A stretch of 64,000 bases of DNA from UBA5972 sp964637875 (lineage in GTDB: Bacteria > Pseudomonadota > Alphaproteobacteria > Rhodobacterales > Rhodobacteraceae): NCBI GenBank assembly GCA_964637875.1, contig CAZWXK010000008.1:1-64000 (forward strand), given 5' to 3'. Shown piece after piece: positions 17,202-25,240 of the stretch. The notes under the pieces were generated by a model. The model saw nothing but the letters and a program-made list of their open reading frames with translations, searched no databases and had not been told where the DNA came from. A program made the translations under genes and the position numbers. The stretch's first letter is position 1; each line of letters starts with the position of its first letter.

Positions 17202-18311
17202 TCAACCTCCCTGCCGACGGCTCCATACATGCATGACATCAGGCCCGACAACATGCACCCGGGTCAGCGAGAAGCGATGGTGTTCGTCCAGCGACATGCC
17301 GGGCAGCGCGCCGATTGCGGGCCGTCCATCGGCCCCCAGAACCAGGCCGGCGGTAAAGCCGACCATCCTGTCAACCATGTCCTCGGCCAGAAGGCTGGCC
17401 GCCAGTTGCCCGCCCCCCTCGCAGAAAAGGCGGGTCAGGCCGCGCTGACCCAGCCGGTGCAGGACATCCACGATGTCCAGCCCGTCTGCGCCGGCACGAC
17501 ATTCGATCAATGCCGCACCTGTTGCATGCCAGTTTTCGCGTGCCCTGGCCGGGGCATCGCTGCCGTGGCACATCCAGAGGGGAACGTCACGCGCCGACCT
17601 GCCCAGCCTGCCCGACGGATCGACGGACAGGCGCGTGTCACAGACCACCCGCACCGGCTGCCACGACATTCCCAGACCGCGGACCGTCAGCATCGGGTCG
17701 TCGGCACGGGCAGTGCCCCCGCCCACCATGACCGCATCATGGGTTGCGCGCAGGAAATGAACCTGCCTCCGGGCATCCGGCCCGGTGATCCAGCGGCTCT
17801 CGCCCGAGGCGGTTGCGATACGCCCGTCAAATGATGTCGCCAGCTTCAGCGTGACCATGGGGCGGCCGTCCGTGACCCGCCGCAGGAATCCGGTGTGATC
17901 CTGTCGGGCGGCATCTGTCAGGCATCCGGTTTCCACCCGCAGCCCGGCACTTCGCATCCGTTCGATACCCTTGCCTTGTACGCGTGGGTCCGGGTCCTGC
18001 ATGGCGCAGACCACGCGGGCGATCCCGGCATCGATCAGCGCATCCGCGCAGGGCGGTGTCTTGCCGTGATGGGCACAGGGTTCGAGCGTGACATAGGCGG
18101 TGGCGCCCCGCGCGGCCTTGCCCGCCTGCGCCAGCGCCATGACCTCGCCATGAGGGCGGCCGCCGGGCTGGGTCCAGCCCCGGCCCACAACCCGGCCATC
18201 CCTGACGATCACGCAGCCCACCGCCGGGTTGGGCCAGGTACGGCCAAGGCCCCGGCGGCCCAGCGACAGGGACAGCCTCATCCAGCGTTCGTCGGCCGGA
18301 TCACCCCCCAT
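17202..18311 (-). CDS. ribD: Bifunctional riboflavin biosynthesis protein RibD
   Basis: Diaminohydroxyphosphoribosylaminopyrimidine deaminase fused to 5-amino-6-(5-phosphoribosylamino)uracil reductase, two early steps of riboflavin synthesis. The N-terminal deaminase domain carries the zinc motifs H-G-E (RPHGEVMAL) and P-C-x-H...C (LEPCAHHGKTPPCADAL). The C-terminal reductase has KLATSFDGRIATASGESRWITG, HDAVMVGGGTARADDPMLTVR and LFCEGGGQLAASLL. The ATG at 18311 is 2 nt after the nrdR stop; a TTG at 18317 that overlaps it is the alternative. It lies in an nrdR-ribD-P1 peptidase operon. Confidence 0.95.
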   Translation of the reverse strand: MGGDPADERWMRLSLSLGRRGLGRTWPNPAVGCVIVRDGRVVGRGWTQPGGRPHGEVMALAQAGKAARGATAYVTLEPCAHHGKTPPCADALIDAGIARVVCAMQDPDPRVQGKGIERMRSAGLRVETGCLTDAARQDHTGFLRRVTDGRPMVTLKLATSFDGRIATASGESRWITGPDARRQVHFLRATHDAVMVGGGTARADDPMLTVRGLGMSWQPVRVVCDTRLSVDPSGRLGRSARDVPLWMCHGSDAPARARENWHATGAALIECRAGADGLDIVDVLHRLGQRGLTRLFCEGGGQLAASLLAEDMVDRMVGFTAGLVLGADGRPAIGALPGMSLDEHHRFSLTRVHVVGPDVMHVWSRRQGG

Positions 18312-18313
18312 GA

Positions 18314-18781
18314 TCAATCGTCATCGGGTTGCGGCGGACGCAGTTCGTGGACGAATTCCTCGAAATCGTCGGCGGCCTGGAAATTCTTGTACACGCTGGC
18401 AAAGCGCACATAGGCAACGGTATCGATGCGTGCCAGCGTTTCCATCACGATGGTGCCGATCTTTTCCGACTGGATATCGGTTTCGCCAAGGGATTCCAGC
18501 CTGCGCACGATGCCCGAGATCATCTGGTCGATCCGCTCGGGGTCCAGAGGCCTTTTTTGCATTGCGATGCGAATCGAACGCTCCAGCTTGTCACGGTCGA
18601 ATTCTTCGCGTTTGCCGTTCTTCTTGATGACGACGAGATCACGCAGCTGGACCCGCTCGTAGGTGGTAAAACGTCCGCCGCAGGCGGGGCAGGCACGGCG
18701 CCGGCGGATCGCGATATGATCTTCGGCCGGGCGGCTGTCCTTTACCTGAGTATCGATATTCCCGCAAAATGGGCAACGCAT
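18314..18781 (-). CDS. nrdR: Transcriptional repressor NrdR
   Basis: ATP/dATP-sensing repressor of ribonucleotide reductase genes. The N-terminal zinc ribbon (CPFCGN...CPACGGRFTTYE) is followed by an ATP-cone domain (VIKKNGKREEFDRDKLERSI...). The length of 155 residues is standard. It is the first gene of an operon with ribD, a pairing frequent in bacteria. No ribonucleotide reductase gene lies in this window. Confidence 0.97.
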   Translation of the reverse strand: MRCPFCGNIDTQVKDSRPAEDHIAIRRRRACPACGGRFTTYERVQLRDLVVIKKNGKREEFDRDKLERSIRIAMQKRPLDPERIDQMISGIVRRLESLGETDIQSEKIGTIVMETLARIDTVAYVRFASVYKNFQAADDFEEFVHELRPPQPDDD

Positions 18782-18926
18782 GACCGTATTTCCTCGTTTT
18801 CAGCCTGCTGGATGAGCGGCACTATAAGGGCGCTTCAACTCTTTGTGTAGGGGGTATGCACCGCCACAACATGCAGCAGCCGGAAAAGCCATCTGCAGGG
18901 TGCGCAAGCAGGGCGCAGGGGGGCGG

Positions 18927-19349
18927 TCAGCCGGTCGAAAGATGCGCCATGACCCGCCTTTGATGCGGCCTGTCGCGGTGTTCGAACAGAAAGACGCCCT
19001 GCCATGTTCCCAGCGCCATGCGCCCTCCTGATACGGGAATCGACAGGCTGACCGGCAGGATCGCCGCCTTGATATGGGCAGGCATGTCATCGGGGCCCTC
19101 GCTGACATGGCGGATATAGTGCATGGTCGGATCACTGCCGGGCGGGACGAGGCGGCGAAAGAAGGCTTGCAGGTCGGCCTGAACCTGTGGGTCGGCATTT
19201 TCCTGTATGACCAGCGAACAGGATGTATGACGCACGAAAAGCGTCAGCAAGGCATCATCGATTGCCTGGCCGTGCAGCCAGCCCTCGATCTGGCGGGTGA
19301 ACTCGTACAGGCCGGGGCCATTGGTGCCTATGGTGAATGTCGCCTGCAT
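18927..19349 (-). CDS. YjbQ family protein (UPF0047, secondary thiamine-phosphate synthase)
   Basis: 140-residue single-domain protein with the UPF0047 hallmarks: VRHTSCSLVIQENADPQVQADL, a middle HV.EGPDDMPAHIKAAIL, and LGTWQGVFLFEHRDRPHQRRV. Members have weak thiamine-phosphate synthase activity in vitro; the physiological role is unsettled. It starts 33 nt after ubiV on the same strand, so it may be co-transcribed with the ubiTUV genes. Confidence 0.92.
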   Translation of the reverse strand: MQATFTIGTNGPGLYEFTRQIEGWLHGQAIDDALLTLFVRHTSCSLVIQENADPQVQADLQAFFRRLVPPGSDPTMHYIRHVSEGPDDMPAHIKAAILPVSLSIPVSGGRMALGTWQGVFLFEHRDRPHQRRVMAHLSTG

Positions 19350-19382
19350 GGGGTGCAGGATACATGCCTTGTGCAGCCGTCG

Positions 19383-20306
19383 TCAAAGACTCTCGAGTGC
19401 GCGTTCCTGCGCCACTTTGCGCACCCCGGCCTGCCCGTGCCAGAAACCGTTGGCAAAGGGCGCCGGCAGGTTCAACGAGTCCAGCTGTTTCTGCCCCTCT
19501 TCCGGGGTGATCTTGCCGTCCAGCGCATCGCGCCAGATCCTGGCGACCGCCACCATGTCGACATTTTGGGGAACCAGCCGGAAATGGGTGATTCCCATCT
19601 CGCGCAGCTGTGGCAGCTCGGCCATCAGGTTGACATATTTGTGTGAAAGCGTCTGGATGCCGTTGATGGCCAGAAAATCGTTGCCGTCAAGTGTGCGCAG
19701 CGGCATGCCATCGGGGTCCAGTTCGCAGACGAACTGGCAGTTGTCCTTGATCCGGCCATGGGCGCGGGCGTGATAGCAGCGCGCGGAAAGCGCCAGCTGG
19801 GCACGACCAAAGACCTGAACCTCGATGCCGACCTCCAGCTTTCGTGCCGCCCTGGCCATGACCGCGACCGCGCTTCCGGGCAGTTCGGTCGGCATGGCGA
19901 AATGGGTTGCCCCCCTGGCAGCGAGGTAGCGCATGGTTTCCTCGTTGTAGACATTCATCAGGGGGCCGACTCGAAATGCCCGCCCATCGAGATGCCAGAG
20001 AGCGGACGCATCGTTTATCTCGATCTCGTGCTCGTCCATTTCGCAGAATCCGGCCATCATCCTGCGTTCGCGTTTCAGCATGATCTCGGCCAGGGACGAA
20101 AATACGACCCTCTTGCCTGCTTTTGTCAGCCGCTGGGCAACATCGTCGTAATATTGCTCGAAAAAGGGCGTGCGCTTTGAACAGACGACTTCGCCGACAT
20201 GAACCACATCGACAGGTGCCTCTTCGGCAATGCGGGCATAGAATTCCAGTTTCTTTTCGGCCGGCCAGTGAAACAGGATCGGCCCCATCGTCAGTACGGG
20301 TTTCAT
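19383..20306 (-). CDS. ubiV: Oxygen-independent ubiquinone biosynthesis protein UbiV
   Basis: U32-family protein that works with UbiU to hydroxylate ubiquinone precursors without O2. The 307 residues show the UbiV pattern, including candidate [4Fe-4S] cysteines C42 (VGEVVCSKR) and the cluster ARCYHARAHGRIKDNCQFVC. PILFHWPAEKKLEFYARIA and ALWHLDGRAFRVGPLMNVYNEETMRYLAARGATHF are typical. It follows ubiU by 2-4 nt. Together with UbiU and UbiT this predicts ubiquinone synthesis under anoxic conditions. Confidence 0.93.
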   Translation of the reverse strand: MKPVLTMGPILFHWPAEKKLEFYARIAEEAPVDVVHVGEVVCSKRTPFFEQYYDDVAQRLTKAGKRVVFSSLAEIMLKRERRMMAGFCEMDEHEIEINDASALWHLDGRAFRVGPLMNVYNEETMRYLAARGATHFAMPTELPGSAVAVMARAARKLEVGIEVQVFGRAQLALSARCYHARAHGRIKDNCQFVCELDPDGMPLRTLDGNDFLAINGIQTLSHKYVNLMAELPQLREMGITHFRLVPQNVDMVAVARIWRDALDGKITPEEGQKQLDSLNLPAPFANGFWHGQAGVRKVAQERALESL

Positions 20307-20310
20307 TTCA

Positions 20311-21309
20311 TCACCGCCATGTCTTGCTCTTGAACGCGCCCTCGGTCTGTTTCTGGCCTTCGGTCAGGGCGATGAGATCGGCAAGGGGTGGTTCCTCGCC
20401 GGCCATGATCGCATCGACCGCCTTGCGAAAGGACGACACCACATTGCGCACATAGGCGCGCGAGCGCTGACGCCCCTCGATCTTGAGCGCATTTACCCCC
20501 GCAGCCATCAGCTCGGGCAGCAGGGATGACAGGTTCAGGCTGATCGGTTCCTCGAACGCGTAATAGCCCTTGTCGCGCGCAGGCGTCAGATAGCGGCCCT
20601 TGCAGATGGTGGGATAGCCGGCGGTCTCGGAACAGGAAAAGCAGTCGATGGTGAAATCGCCCAGCCGGGTCGAAAGATTGCCATCATCGTCGCGGCGATA
20701 TTCCACATCGGCGGCAGGCGAACATACGCCGTCGTAATTGGTGGACTGTCCCGTGATGTAGTTGGTCAGCGAGCAACGCCCCTCGACCATCAGGCCGTGG
20801 TTGCCAAAGATGAAGGTTTCGATTTCGCAGGGGATCTCGGCCGCGATTTCCCTGATTTCCGAAACGGTCAGGATGCGTGGCAGCACCACGCGCCTGACGC
20901 CGAATTCGCGGCAATACCAGCGTATCGCCTCGGGGCTCGAGGCCGCGGCCTGCACCGACAGGTGCAGCCGGATGTCGGGGTGATTGCGGGCGATATAGTC
21001 TGCCACGCCAATATCGGCGACGATAAAGGCATCGACACCAAGGCGCGCGCCCAGATCGACCGCATCACGCCACAGATCGACCTTGCCCGCGGGCGGAAAG
21101 GTGTTGATTGCCAGCAGCACCTTGGTGCCGTTTTCGTGGGCGTGCCCAATCCCCCGGCCCAGCTCGTCAGGGGTAAAGTTGAGGCCCGGAAAGTTGCGTG
21201 CATTGGTTGCGTTCTGAAAGCCGCAATAGACGGCGTCGGCGCCCGCCTCGACGGCGGTACGCATGGCGGCGGGGGTGCCGGCCGGGCAGACCAGTTCTGG
21301 CGCTCTCAT
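20311..21309 (-). CDS. ubiU: Oxygen-independent ubiquinone biosynthesis protein UbiU
   Basis: U32-family partner of UbiV. Conserved features are ELVCPAGTPAAMRTAVEAGADAVYCGF, the ring of Fe-S cysteines (GRCSLTNYITGQSTNYDGVCSP, DCFSCSETAGYPTICKGRY) and NALKIEGRQRSRAYVRNVV. The ATG at 21309 has GAGGA 6 nt upstream; the alternative ATG at 21321 overlaps the ubiT stop as ATGA. Either way it is translationally tied to ubiT. The UbiU-UbiV complex performs O2-independent hydroxylations. Confidence 0.93.
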   Translation of the reverse strand: MRAPELVCPAGTPAAMRTAVEAGADAVYCGFQNATNARNFPGLNFTPDELGRGIGHAHENGTKVLLAINTFPPAGKVDLWRDAVDLGARLGVDAFIVADIGVADYIARNHPDIRLHLSVQAAASSPEAIRWYCREFGVRRVVLPRILTVSEIREIAAEIPCEIETFIFGNHGLMVEGRCSLTNYITGQSTNYDGVCSPAADVEYRRDDDGNLSTRLGDFTIDCFSCSETAGYPTICKGRYLTPARDKGYYAFEEPISLNLSSLLPELMAAGVNALKIEGRQRSRAYVRNVVSSFRKAVDAIMAGEEPPLADLIALTEGQKQTEGAFKSKTWR

Positions 21310-21317
21310 GCTTGTCC

Positions 21318-21842
21318 TCATGATTTCTTGCGTGCGCTGGCGCGTCTGAGTGCCGAAAGCATGGCGCGGCCGGGCGGGCCGAACATGTCGGCGACGGACT
21401 GCGCGATCGAACCATCGACATCATCCAGCGCATTGCGCAGGCAGACCACGGCCTCGGTGTTGCCGGTGATGGTGAGATCGCGCGAAAAGAACAGGGCATC
21501 GCCATCGGCATCGCCATCGACCAGCCCCAGAAGATCGAGAAACCCACCGCGGATTTCGGCGTCGGCCGCGGGTTTGCGCCTGCGTGCGACGGCCCGGAAC
21601 AACAGGTCCTCGGGGTCGGGACGCAGATGCAGCACAAAGGGCAGGCCGATCACGTCGATGATGAAATCTGCCGACTTGTGCGGCCCCAGCCTGTTGAACA
21701 TGTCGGGATTCTGCATCGCGACCCGCGTCACGATCCTTTTCAGGATCGGTTGCAGCAGAAACAGAGGCAGCGGCGGCACCGGCAGGAATGGGCGCGCCCT
21801 GGTATCGTTGCCAGTGGGCGGATAGGGAGTCACGGGTTCCAT
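21318..21842 (-). CDS. ubiT: Ubiquinone biosynthesis accessory factor UbiT (SCP2 domain)
   Basis: 174-residue SCP2-type lipid-binding protein, required in anaerobic ubiquinone synthesis and thought to carry the hydrophobic intermediates. The N-terminal proline-rich lead (FLPVPPLPLFLLQPILKRIVTR) precedes the SCP2 domain (FIIDVIGLPFVLHLRPDPEDLLFRAV...DALFFSRDLTITGNTEAVVCLRNALDDVD). It is first in the ubiTUV operon. An FNR-type box is centred 42 nt before its start codon. Confidence 0.9.
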   Translation of the reverse strand: MEPVTPYPPTGNDTRARPFLPVPPLPLFLLQPILKRIVTRVAMQNPDMFNRLGPHKSADFIIDVIGLPFVLHLRPDPEDLLFRAVARRRKPAADAEIRGGFLDLLGLVDGDADGDALFFSRDLTITGNTEAVVCLRNALDDVDGSIAQSVADMFGPPGRAMLSALRRASARKKS

Positions 21843-21877
21843 GCGCGCCGCTCTAGACCAATGTGGCGCTGTTGGAA

Positions 21878-21891
21878 TTGACCGCGATCAA
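21878..21891. promoter_or_regulatory. FNR/FnrL binding site between ubiT and the DUF2478 gene
   Basis: TTGACCGCGATCAA on the plus strand, TTGATCGCGGTCAA on the minus strand. This fits the Rhodobacter FnrL pattern TTGAY-N4-RTCAA exactly. Its centre (21884.5) is about 42 nt from the ubiT start codon. On the plus strand a TATTCA -10-like sequence at 21915-21920 would place a start 42 nt downstream toward the DUF2478 gene, the class II activation distance. It could serve either or both directions. Confidence 0.78.
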
Positions 21892-22051
21892 GAATCGGGC
21901 ACGAATCCGGATTTTATTCATCCTCGCTTGCGTCTGGCCTGGATCCGGCGATCCGACTGTATCCGGCGCCCTGGTGGCGGGGCTTGAAATATCGGGGCAG
22001 ATGGCGCAGGAGGAGGGGTATCCGGGTAACCAGACAACGAGGATCCGACAG

Positions 22052-22570
22052 ATGAAACTGGCCTTCGTGACATCCTCTCAGAGGGGCGAGATCGATCGCC
22101 TCCTGTCCGAGACCGCGAAACGGCTGGAGGTCGAGGGCATGCGTCTGTCGGGGGTGGTCAAGCTGTTCGAGGACAATCCCGCCCACGATCACGTCTGCGA
22201 CATGGATCTGAGGGTTCTGCCCGACGGCCCCGCGATTACCATCACGCAGTCGCTGGGACGCGAGTCGACCTCGTGCCGCCTGAACCCGGCCGCGATCGAA
22301 GAGGCCGTCGTCGCCGTCGAAAGACATGCGCGCGAGGATTCCGAGCTGTTCATCCTGAACAAGTTCGGCCCGCAAGAGGCCGATGGCCATGGCTTCAGGG
22401 CAATGATCGGCACGTCGCTCGAGCGCGACATTCCTGTTCTTCTGGGCGTCGGCCCGACCATGCTGGAGCCTTTCCATGCCTTTGCGGCAGGGCTGGCCGA
22501 GGAATTGCCTGACGATCTGGATGCGATCCATGACTGGTGCCTTGCCGCAGCGGGCCGGGCGGGCGACTGA
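22052..22570 (+). CDS. DUF2478 domain-containing protein
   Basis: 172-residue protein starting at 22052 with GAGG upstream; the frame extending to 21863 crosses the FNR box and is unlikely. The DUF2478 pattern is visible: MKLAFVTSSQRGEIDRLL, CDMDLRVLPDGPAITITQSLGRESTSCRLNP, and ELFILNKFGPQEADGHGFRAMI...DIPVLLGVGP. The fold resembles P-loop NTPases but no clear GxxGxGKS is present here. The family often sits near molybdate or molybdopterin genes, none of which are here. Its divergent position to ubiTUV across an FNR box suggests an anaerobic role (inference). Confidence 0.8.
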   Translation: MKLAFVTSSQRGEIDRLLSETAKRLEVEGMRLSGVVKLFEDNPAHDHVCDMDLRVLPDGPAITITQSLGRESTSCRLNPAAIEEAVVAVERHAREDSELFILNKFGPQEADGHGFRAMIGTSLERDIPVLLGVGPTMLEPFHAFAAGLAEELPDDLDAIHDWCLAAAGRAGD

Positions 22571-22639
22571 TTGCAATGACCCGCCAGAGGGTGTATTCGG
22601 CGCCGATGTGAAAATCCGTATCAGGATGCAGGTGCCCCG

Positions 22640-23971
22640 ATGCCGCAAAAGCGCAAACTGTTCGTCAAGACCTATGGCTGTCAGATGAATGTCTATGACA
22701 GCGAGCGGATGGAATCCGCGCTGGGCGTTTCAGGCTATGAGGCGACCGATACGCCGGATGATGCCGATCTGATCCTGCTGAACACCTGCCATATCCGCGA
22801 AAAAGCCGCCGAAAAGGTGTATTCCGAACTGGGGCGTTTCAAGCCGCTCAAGGCCGATAATCCCGACCTCAAGATTGCCGTTGCCGGCTGCGTTGCCCAG
22901 GCCGAGGGCGAGGAAATCATCCGCCGCCAGCCCATGGTCGATATCGTCGTCGGCCCGCAGGCCTATCACCGCCTGCCGGCGCTGGAAAAATCGGCGCGCG
23001 CGGGCGAAAAGGTGATCGACACCGATTTCCCCGAGGAGGACAAGTTCGACCATCTGCCCCGGCGCGCCGCCCCCGGCCCCCGGATGCGTCGTGCGCCCGC
23101 GGCATTTCTGACGGTGCAGGAAGGTTGTGACAAGTTCTGCGCCTTTTGCGTCGTTCCCTATACCCGCGGCATGGAGGTCAGCCGTCCGCCCGAACGCATC
23201 CTGGCCGAGGCGCGCGATCTGGTTGCGCGCGGCGTGGTCGAGATCACCCTGTTGGGCCAGAACGTCAACGCCTATCACGGCGCGGGCGAGGGGGGCGACT
23301 GGTCGCTTGCCCGCCTGATCCGCGAGCTGGCCCGCATTGACGGGCTGGAACGCATCCGTTTCACCACCAGCCACCCCAATGACATGCGCGACGACCTGAT
23401 CGCCGCCTTTGGCGAGGTGGACAAGCTGATGCCCTATCTGCATCTGCCGGTGCAGTCGGGTTCTGACAAGATCCTCAAGGCGATGAACCGCAGGCATACC
23501 GCCGAAAGCTATATCCGGCTGATCGAGCGCATCCGCGCCGCGCGGCCCGATCTGTTGTTGTCGGGCGATTTCATCGTCGGCTTTCCGGGCGAGACCGAGG
23601 CCGATTTTCAGGACACGATGGCCCTGGTCGAGACGGTGAAATACGGGCAGGCCTACAGCTTCAAGTACTCGGCCCGTCCCGGCACCCCCGCGGCCGAGCG
23701 GGACGAGGTTTCGCCTGTGGACAAGTCCGACCGCCTGGCCCGCTTGCAGGCGCTCCTGACGGCCCAGCAAAGGGACGCGCAGGATGCGATGGTCGGGCGC
23801 GAGGTGAAGGTTCTGTTCGAAAGGCCGGGCCGCATGGAGGGCCAGCTTGTCGGCAAGAGCGAGCACCTACATGCTGTGTATGCGCAGGCGGATTCCTCCA
23901 GCCTTGGTAGGGTTGTGGCGGTCCGCATCACAGAATCAGGCCCGAATTCGTTGGCCGGCGAGGTTGTCTGA
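22640..23971 (+). CDS. miaB: tRNA-2-methylthio-N6-dimethylallyladenosine synthase MiaB
   Basis: Radical-SAM methylthiotransferase that converts i6A37 to ms2i6A37 in tRNAs. The N-terminal UPF0004 domain carries C14, C50 and C84 for the auxiliary cluster. The radical-SAM motif is C163-x3-C167-x2-C170 (EGCDKFCAFC), and the C-terminal TRAM domain lies near 375-440. The length of 443 is normal. It begins the conserved miaB...phoH-ybeY-corC-lnt block of alphaproteobacteria. Confidence 0.97.
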   Translation: MPQKRKLFVKTYGCQMNVYDSERMESALGVSGYEATDTPDDADLILLNTCHIREKAAEKVYSELGRFKPLKADNPDLKIAVAGCVAQAEGEEIIRRQPMVDIVVGPQAYHRLPALEKSARAGEKVIDTDFPEEDKFDHLPRRAAPGPRMRRAPAAFLTVQEGCDKFCAFCVVPYTRGMEVSRPPERILAEARDLVARGVVEITLLGQNVNAYHGAGEGGDWSLARLIRELARIDGLERIRFTTSHPNDMRDDLIAAFGEVDKLMPYLHLPVQSGSDKILKAMNRRHTAESYIRLIERIRAARPDLLLSGDFIVGFPGETEADFQDTMALVETVKYGQAYSFKYSARPGTPAAERDEVSPVDKSDRLARLQALLTAQQRDAQDAMVGREVKVLFERPGRMEGQLVGKSEHLHAVYAQADSSSLGRVVAVRITESGPNSLAGEVV

Positions 23972-23986
23972 AGTCTTGTTCGGACT

Positions 23987-24070
23987 GTGGCAAATTTATG
24001 TCTGCCCGCAAATAGTGCCTGATTTGCCACGCAATTCGGGAACAATCGCCCCGGCAACCCGTGATTGTTC
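23987..24070. repeat. Two consecutive perfect inverted repeats downstream of miaB
   Basis: IR 1 is GTGGCAAAT (23987-23995) with ATTTGCCAC (24022-24030). IR 2 is GAACAATC (24040-24047) with GATTGTTC (24063-24070). Neither has a T-tract directly behind it, so they do not look like simple terminators. The gap from miaB to the next gene is 238 bp, and these repeats plus the DnaA-like boxes fill its first half. Confidence 0.6.
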
Positions 24071-24077
24071 GGGGTTC

Positions 24078-24097
24078 TGTGGATAATCTGTGGAAAA
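24078..24097 (-). promoter_or_regulatory. Pair of DnaA-box-like 9-mers
   Basis: TGTGGATAA at 24078-24086 is the exact reverse complement of the TTATCCACA DnaA box. TGTGGAAAA at 24089-24097 differs at one base. The two are in the same orientation, 11 bp apart, about one helical turn. They lie 113 bp before the OmpA-like gene. A chance match is possible. Confidence 0.45.
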
Positions 24098-24209
24098 ATC
24101 CCTTCACTTGAACGCAGTTTTTGTTAGAATCATTCGCAATTACAAGGGTGGAGGCAGCAGTGCCGGGATGCCACGGTTATTCCGGCCGAGAGCGTATAGG
24201 CAGAGGGCG

Positions 24210-24776
24210 ATGATAGCATTTTCACGTTTTTACAAGCTGGCCCGCATCTGGGTTGCGGTTGTGGCCAGCGTGCTGGTCCTGACCGATGCGGCAACGGCGG
24301 GACATACCGCAGGTCACAGCGAAAGATATGTCCCCGGCATCTGGGTCGATCCCGATGGTTGCGAGCATTGGGTGATGGACGACGGTTGGGAAGGATACAT
24401 GACCCCCAACGTCACCCCGGACGGAATTCCGGTCTGCCGCAGGGTGCAGGCTTGTCTGGTGGAGAACTCGGATCAGCTCTTTGCAGTGGACAAGAGTTAT
24501 ATCAACCCGGCCAACCGCAAGCGGCTGGCGGATTTCTTTCGCAAGGCCGGGGCGACGTCCTATGTGATCTATGGCCATACCGACAGCACCGCATCGGATG
24601 CGTACAACATGCGATTATCGCTCAGGCGCGCCGAGGCCGTGGCGGCAATCGCACGATCGGTGGGCGCAAGGGTCTCGAAGGTACGAGGATTTGGCGAACG
24701 ACAGCCCATTGCCTCGAACAAGACGGCCTATGGTCGATCGCGGAACCGCCGTGTCGAAGTCATCTGTATCAAATAA
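24210..24776 (+). CDS. Exported OmpA-family protein
   Basis: 188 residues from the ATG at 24210 (GAGGG upstream); the frame reaching back to 24090 would add a Lys/Arg-rich stretch and is unlikely. A signal sequence (FYKLARIWVAVVASVLVLTDAATA) is followed by the module GIWVDPDGCEHWVMDDGWEGYM...GIPVC. A C-terminal OmpA/Pal-like domain (YVIYGHTDSTASDAYNMRLSLRRAEAVA...VRGFGERQPIASNKTAYGRSRNRRVEVI) would bind peptidoglycan. The same N-terminal module recurs in the next gene, 15 nt downstream, so the two probably work together at the envelope. Confidence 0.83.
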   Translation: MIAFSRFYKLARIWVAVVASVLVLTDAATAGHTAGHSERYVPGIWVDPDGCEHWVMDDGWEGYMTPNVTPDGIPVCRRVQACLVENSDQLFAVDKSYINPANRKRLADFFRKAGATSYVIYGHTDSTASDAYNMRLSLRRAEAVAAIARSVGARVSKVRGFGERQPIASNKTAYGRSRNRRVEVICIK

Positions 24777-24791
24777 TCGGGGGAAAGCGCG

Positions 24792-25091
24792 ATGAAACCT
24801 GTTCAGGGAATGATCCTCGGATTCGCGGCCTTGGTCACCGCCTGCACGCAGATTCCGATCGGCCCGGACAAGTCGGTTGATCGGGGGCCGGTCAATATCC
24901 ACCCCCTCAGCAACATGAAGGCCGGTATCTGGGTCGATCCGAATGGCTGCGACCAGTGGATCATCGACGATGGCGCCGAAGGCTACATGTCGGCCCGGCT
25001 CGACCGTTACGGCAAACCGGTCTGCTCGGGCATCGCAAAGCCGACCTACACCGTCGGCAAGTTCAAGAACTGGGTGCCGGATCCCCTTTGA
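24792..25091 (+). CDS. Small lipoprotein sharing a module with the upstream OmpA-like protein
   Basis: 99-residue lipoprotein with the lipobox LVTAC (Cys18). The mature part is mostly the module GIWVDPNGCDQWIIDDGAEGYM...GKPVC, nearly the same as in the preceding OmpA-family protein but without the peptidoglycan-binding domain. It starts 15 nt after that gene and is very likely co-transcribed. I do not know a function for the module. Its two Cys residues (in GC and PVC) are conserved between the pair and may form a disulfide. Confidence 0.75.
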   Translation: MKPVQGMILGFAALVTACTQIPIGPDKSVDRGPVNIHPLSNMKAGIWVDPNGCDQWIIDDGAEGYMSARLDRYGKPVCSGIAKPTYTVGKFKNWVPDPL

Positions 25092-25240
25092 TGGCAACAG
25101 GCATGTCATCGGCTCGGGCCGTGGGGCGTGACCTCGCGGCCCGTTGTCGGTTGCGCCAGGTGAATTTTTCGTGCAGGGCCTTGCCGCGAGCCGGCCGAAT
25201 GGGCAGCATGCAGATGAATGATTGAACCACGGAGAACCTC

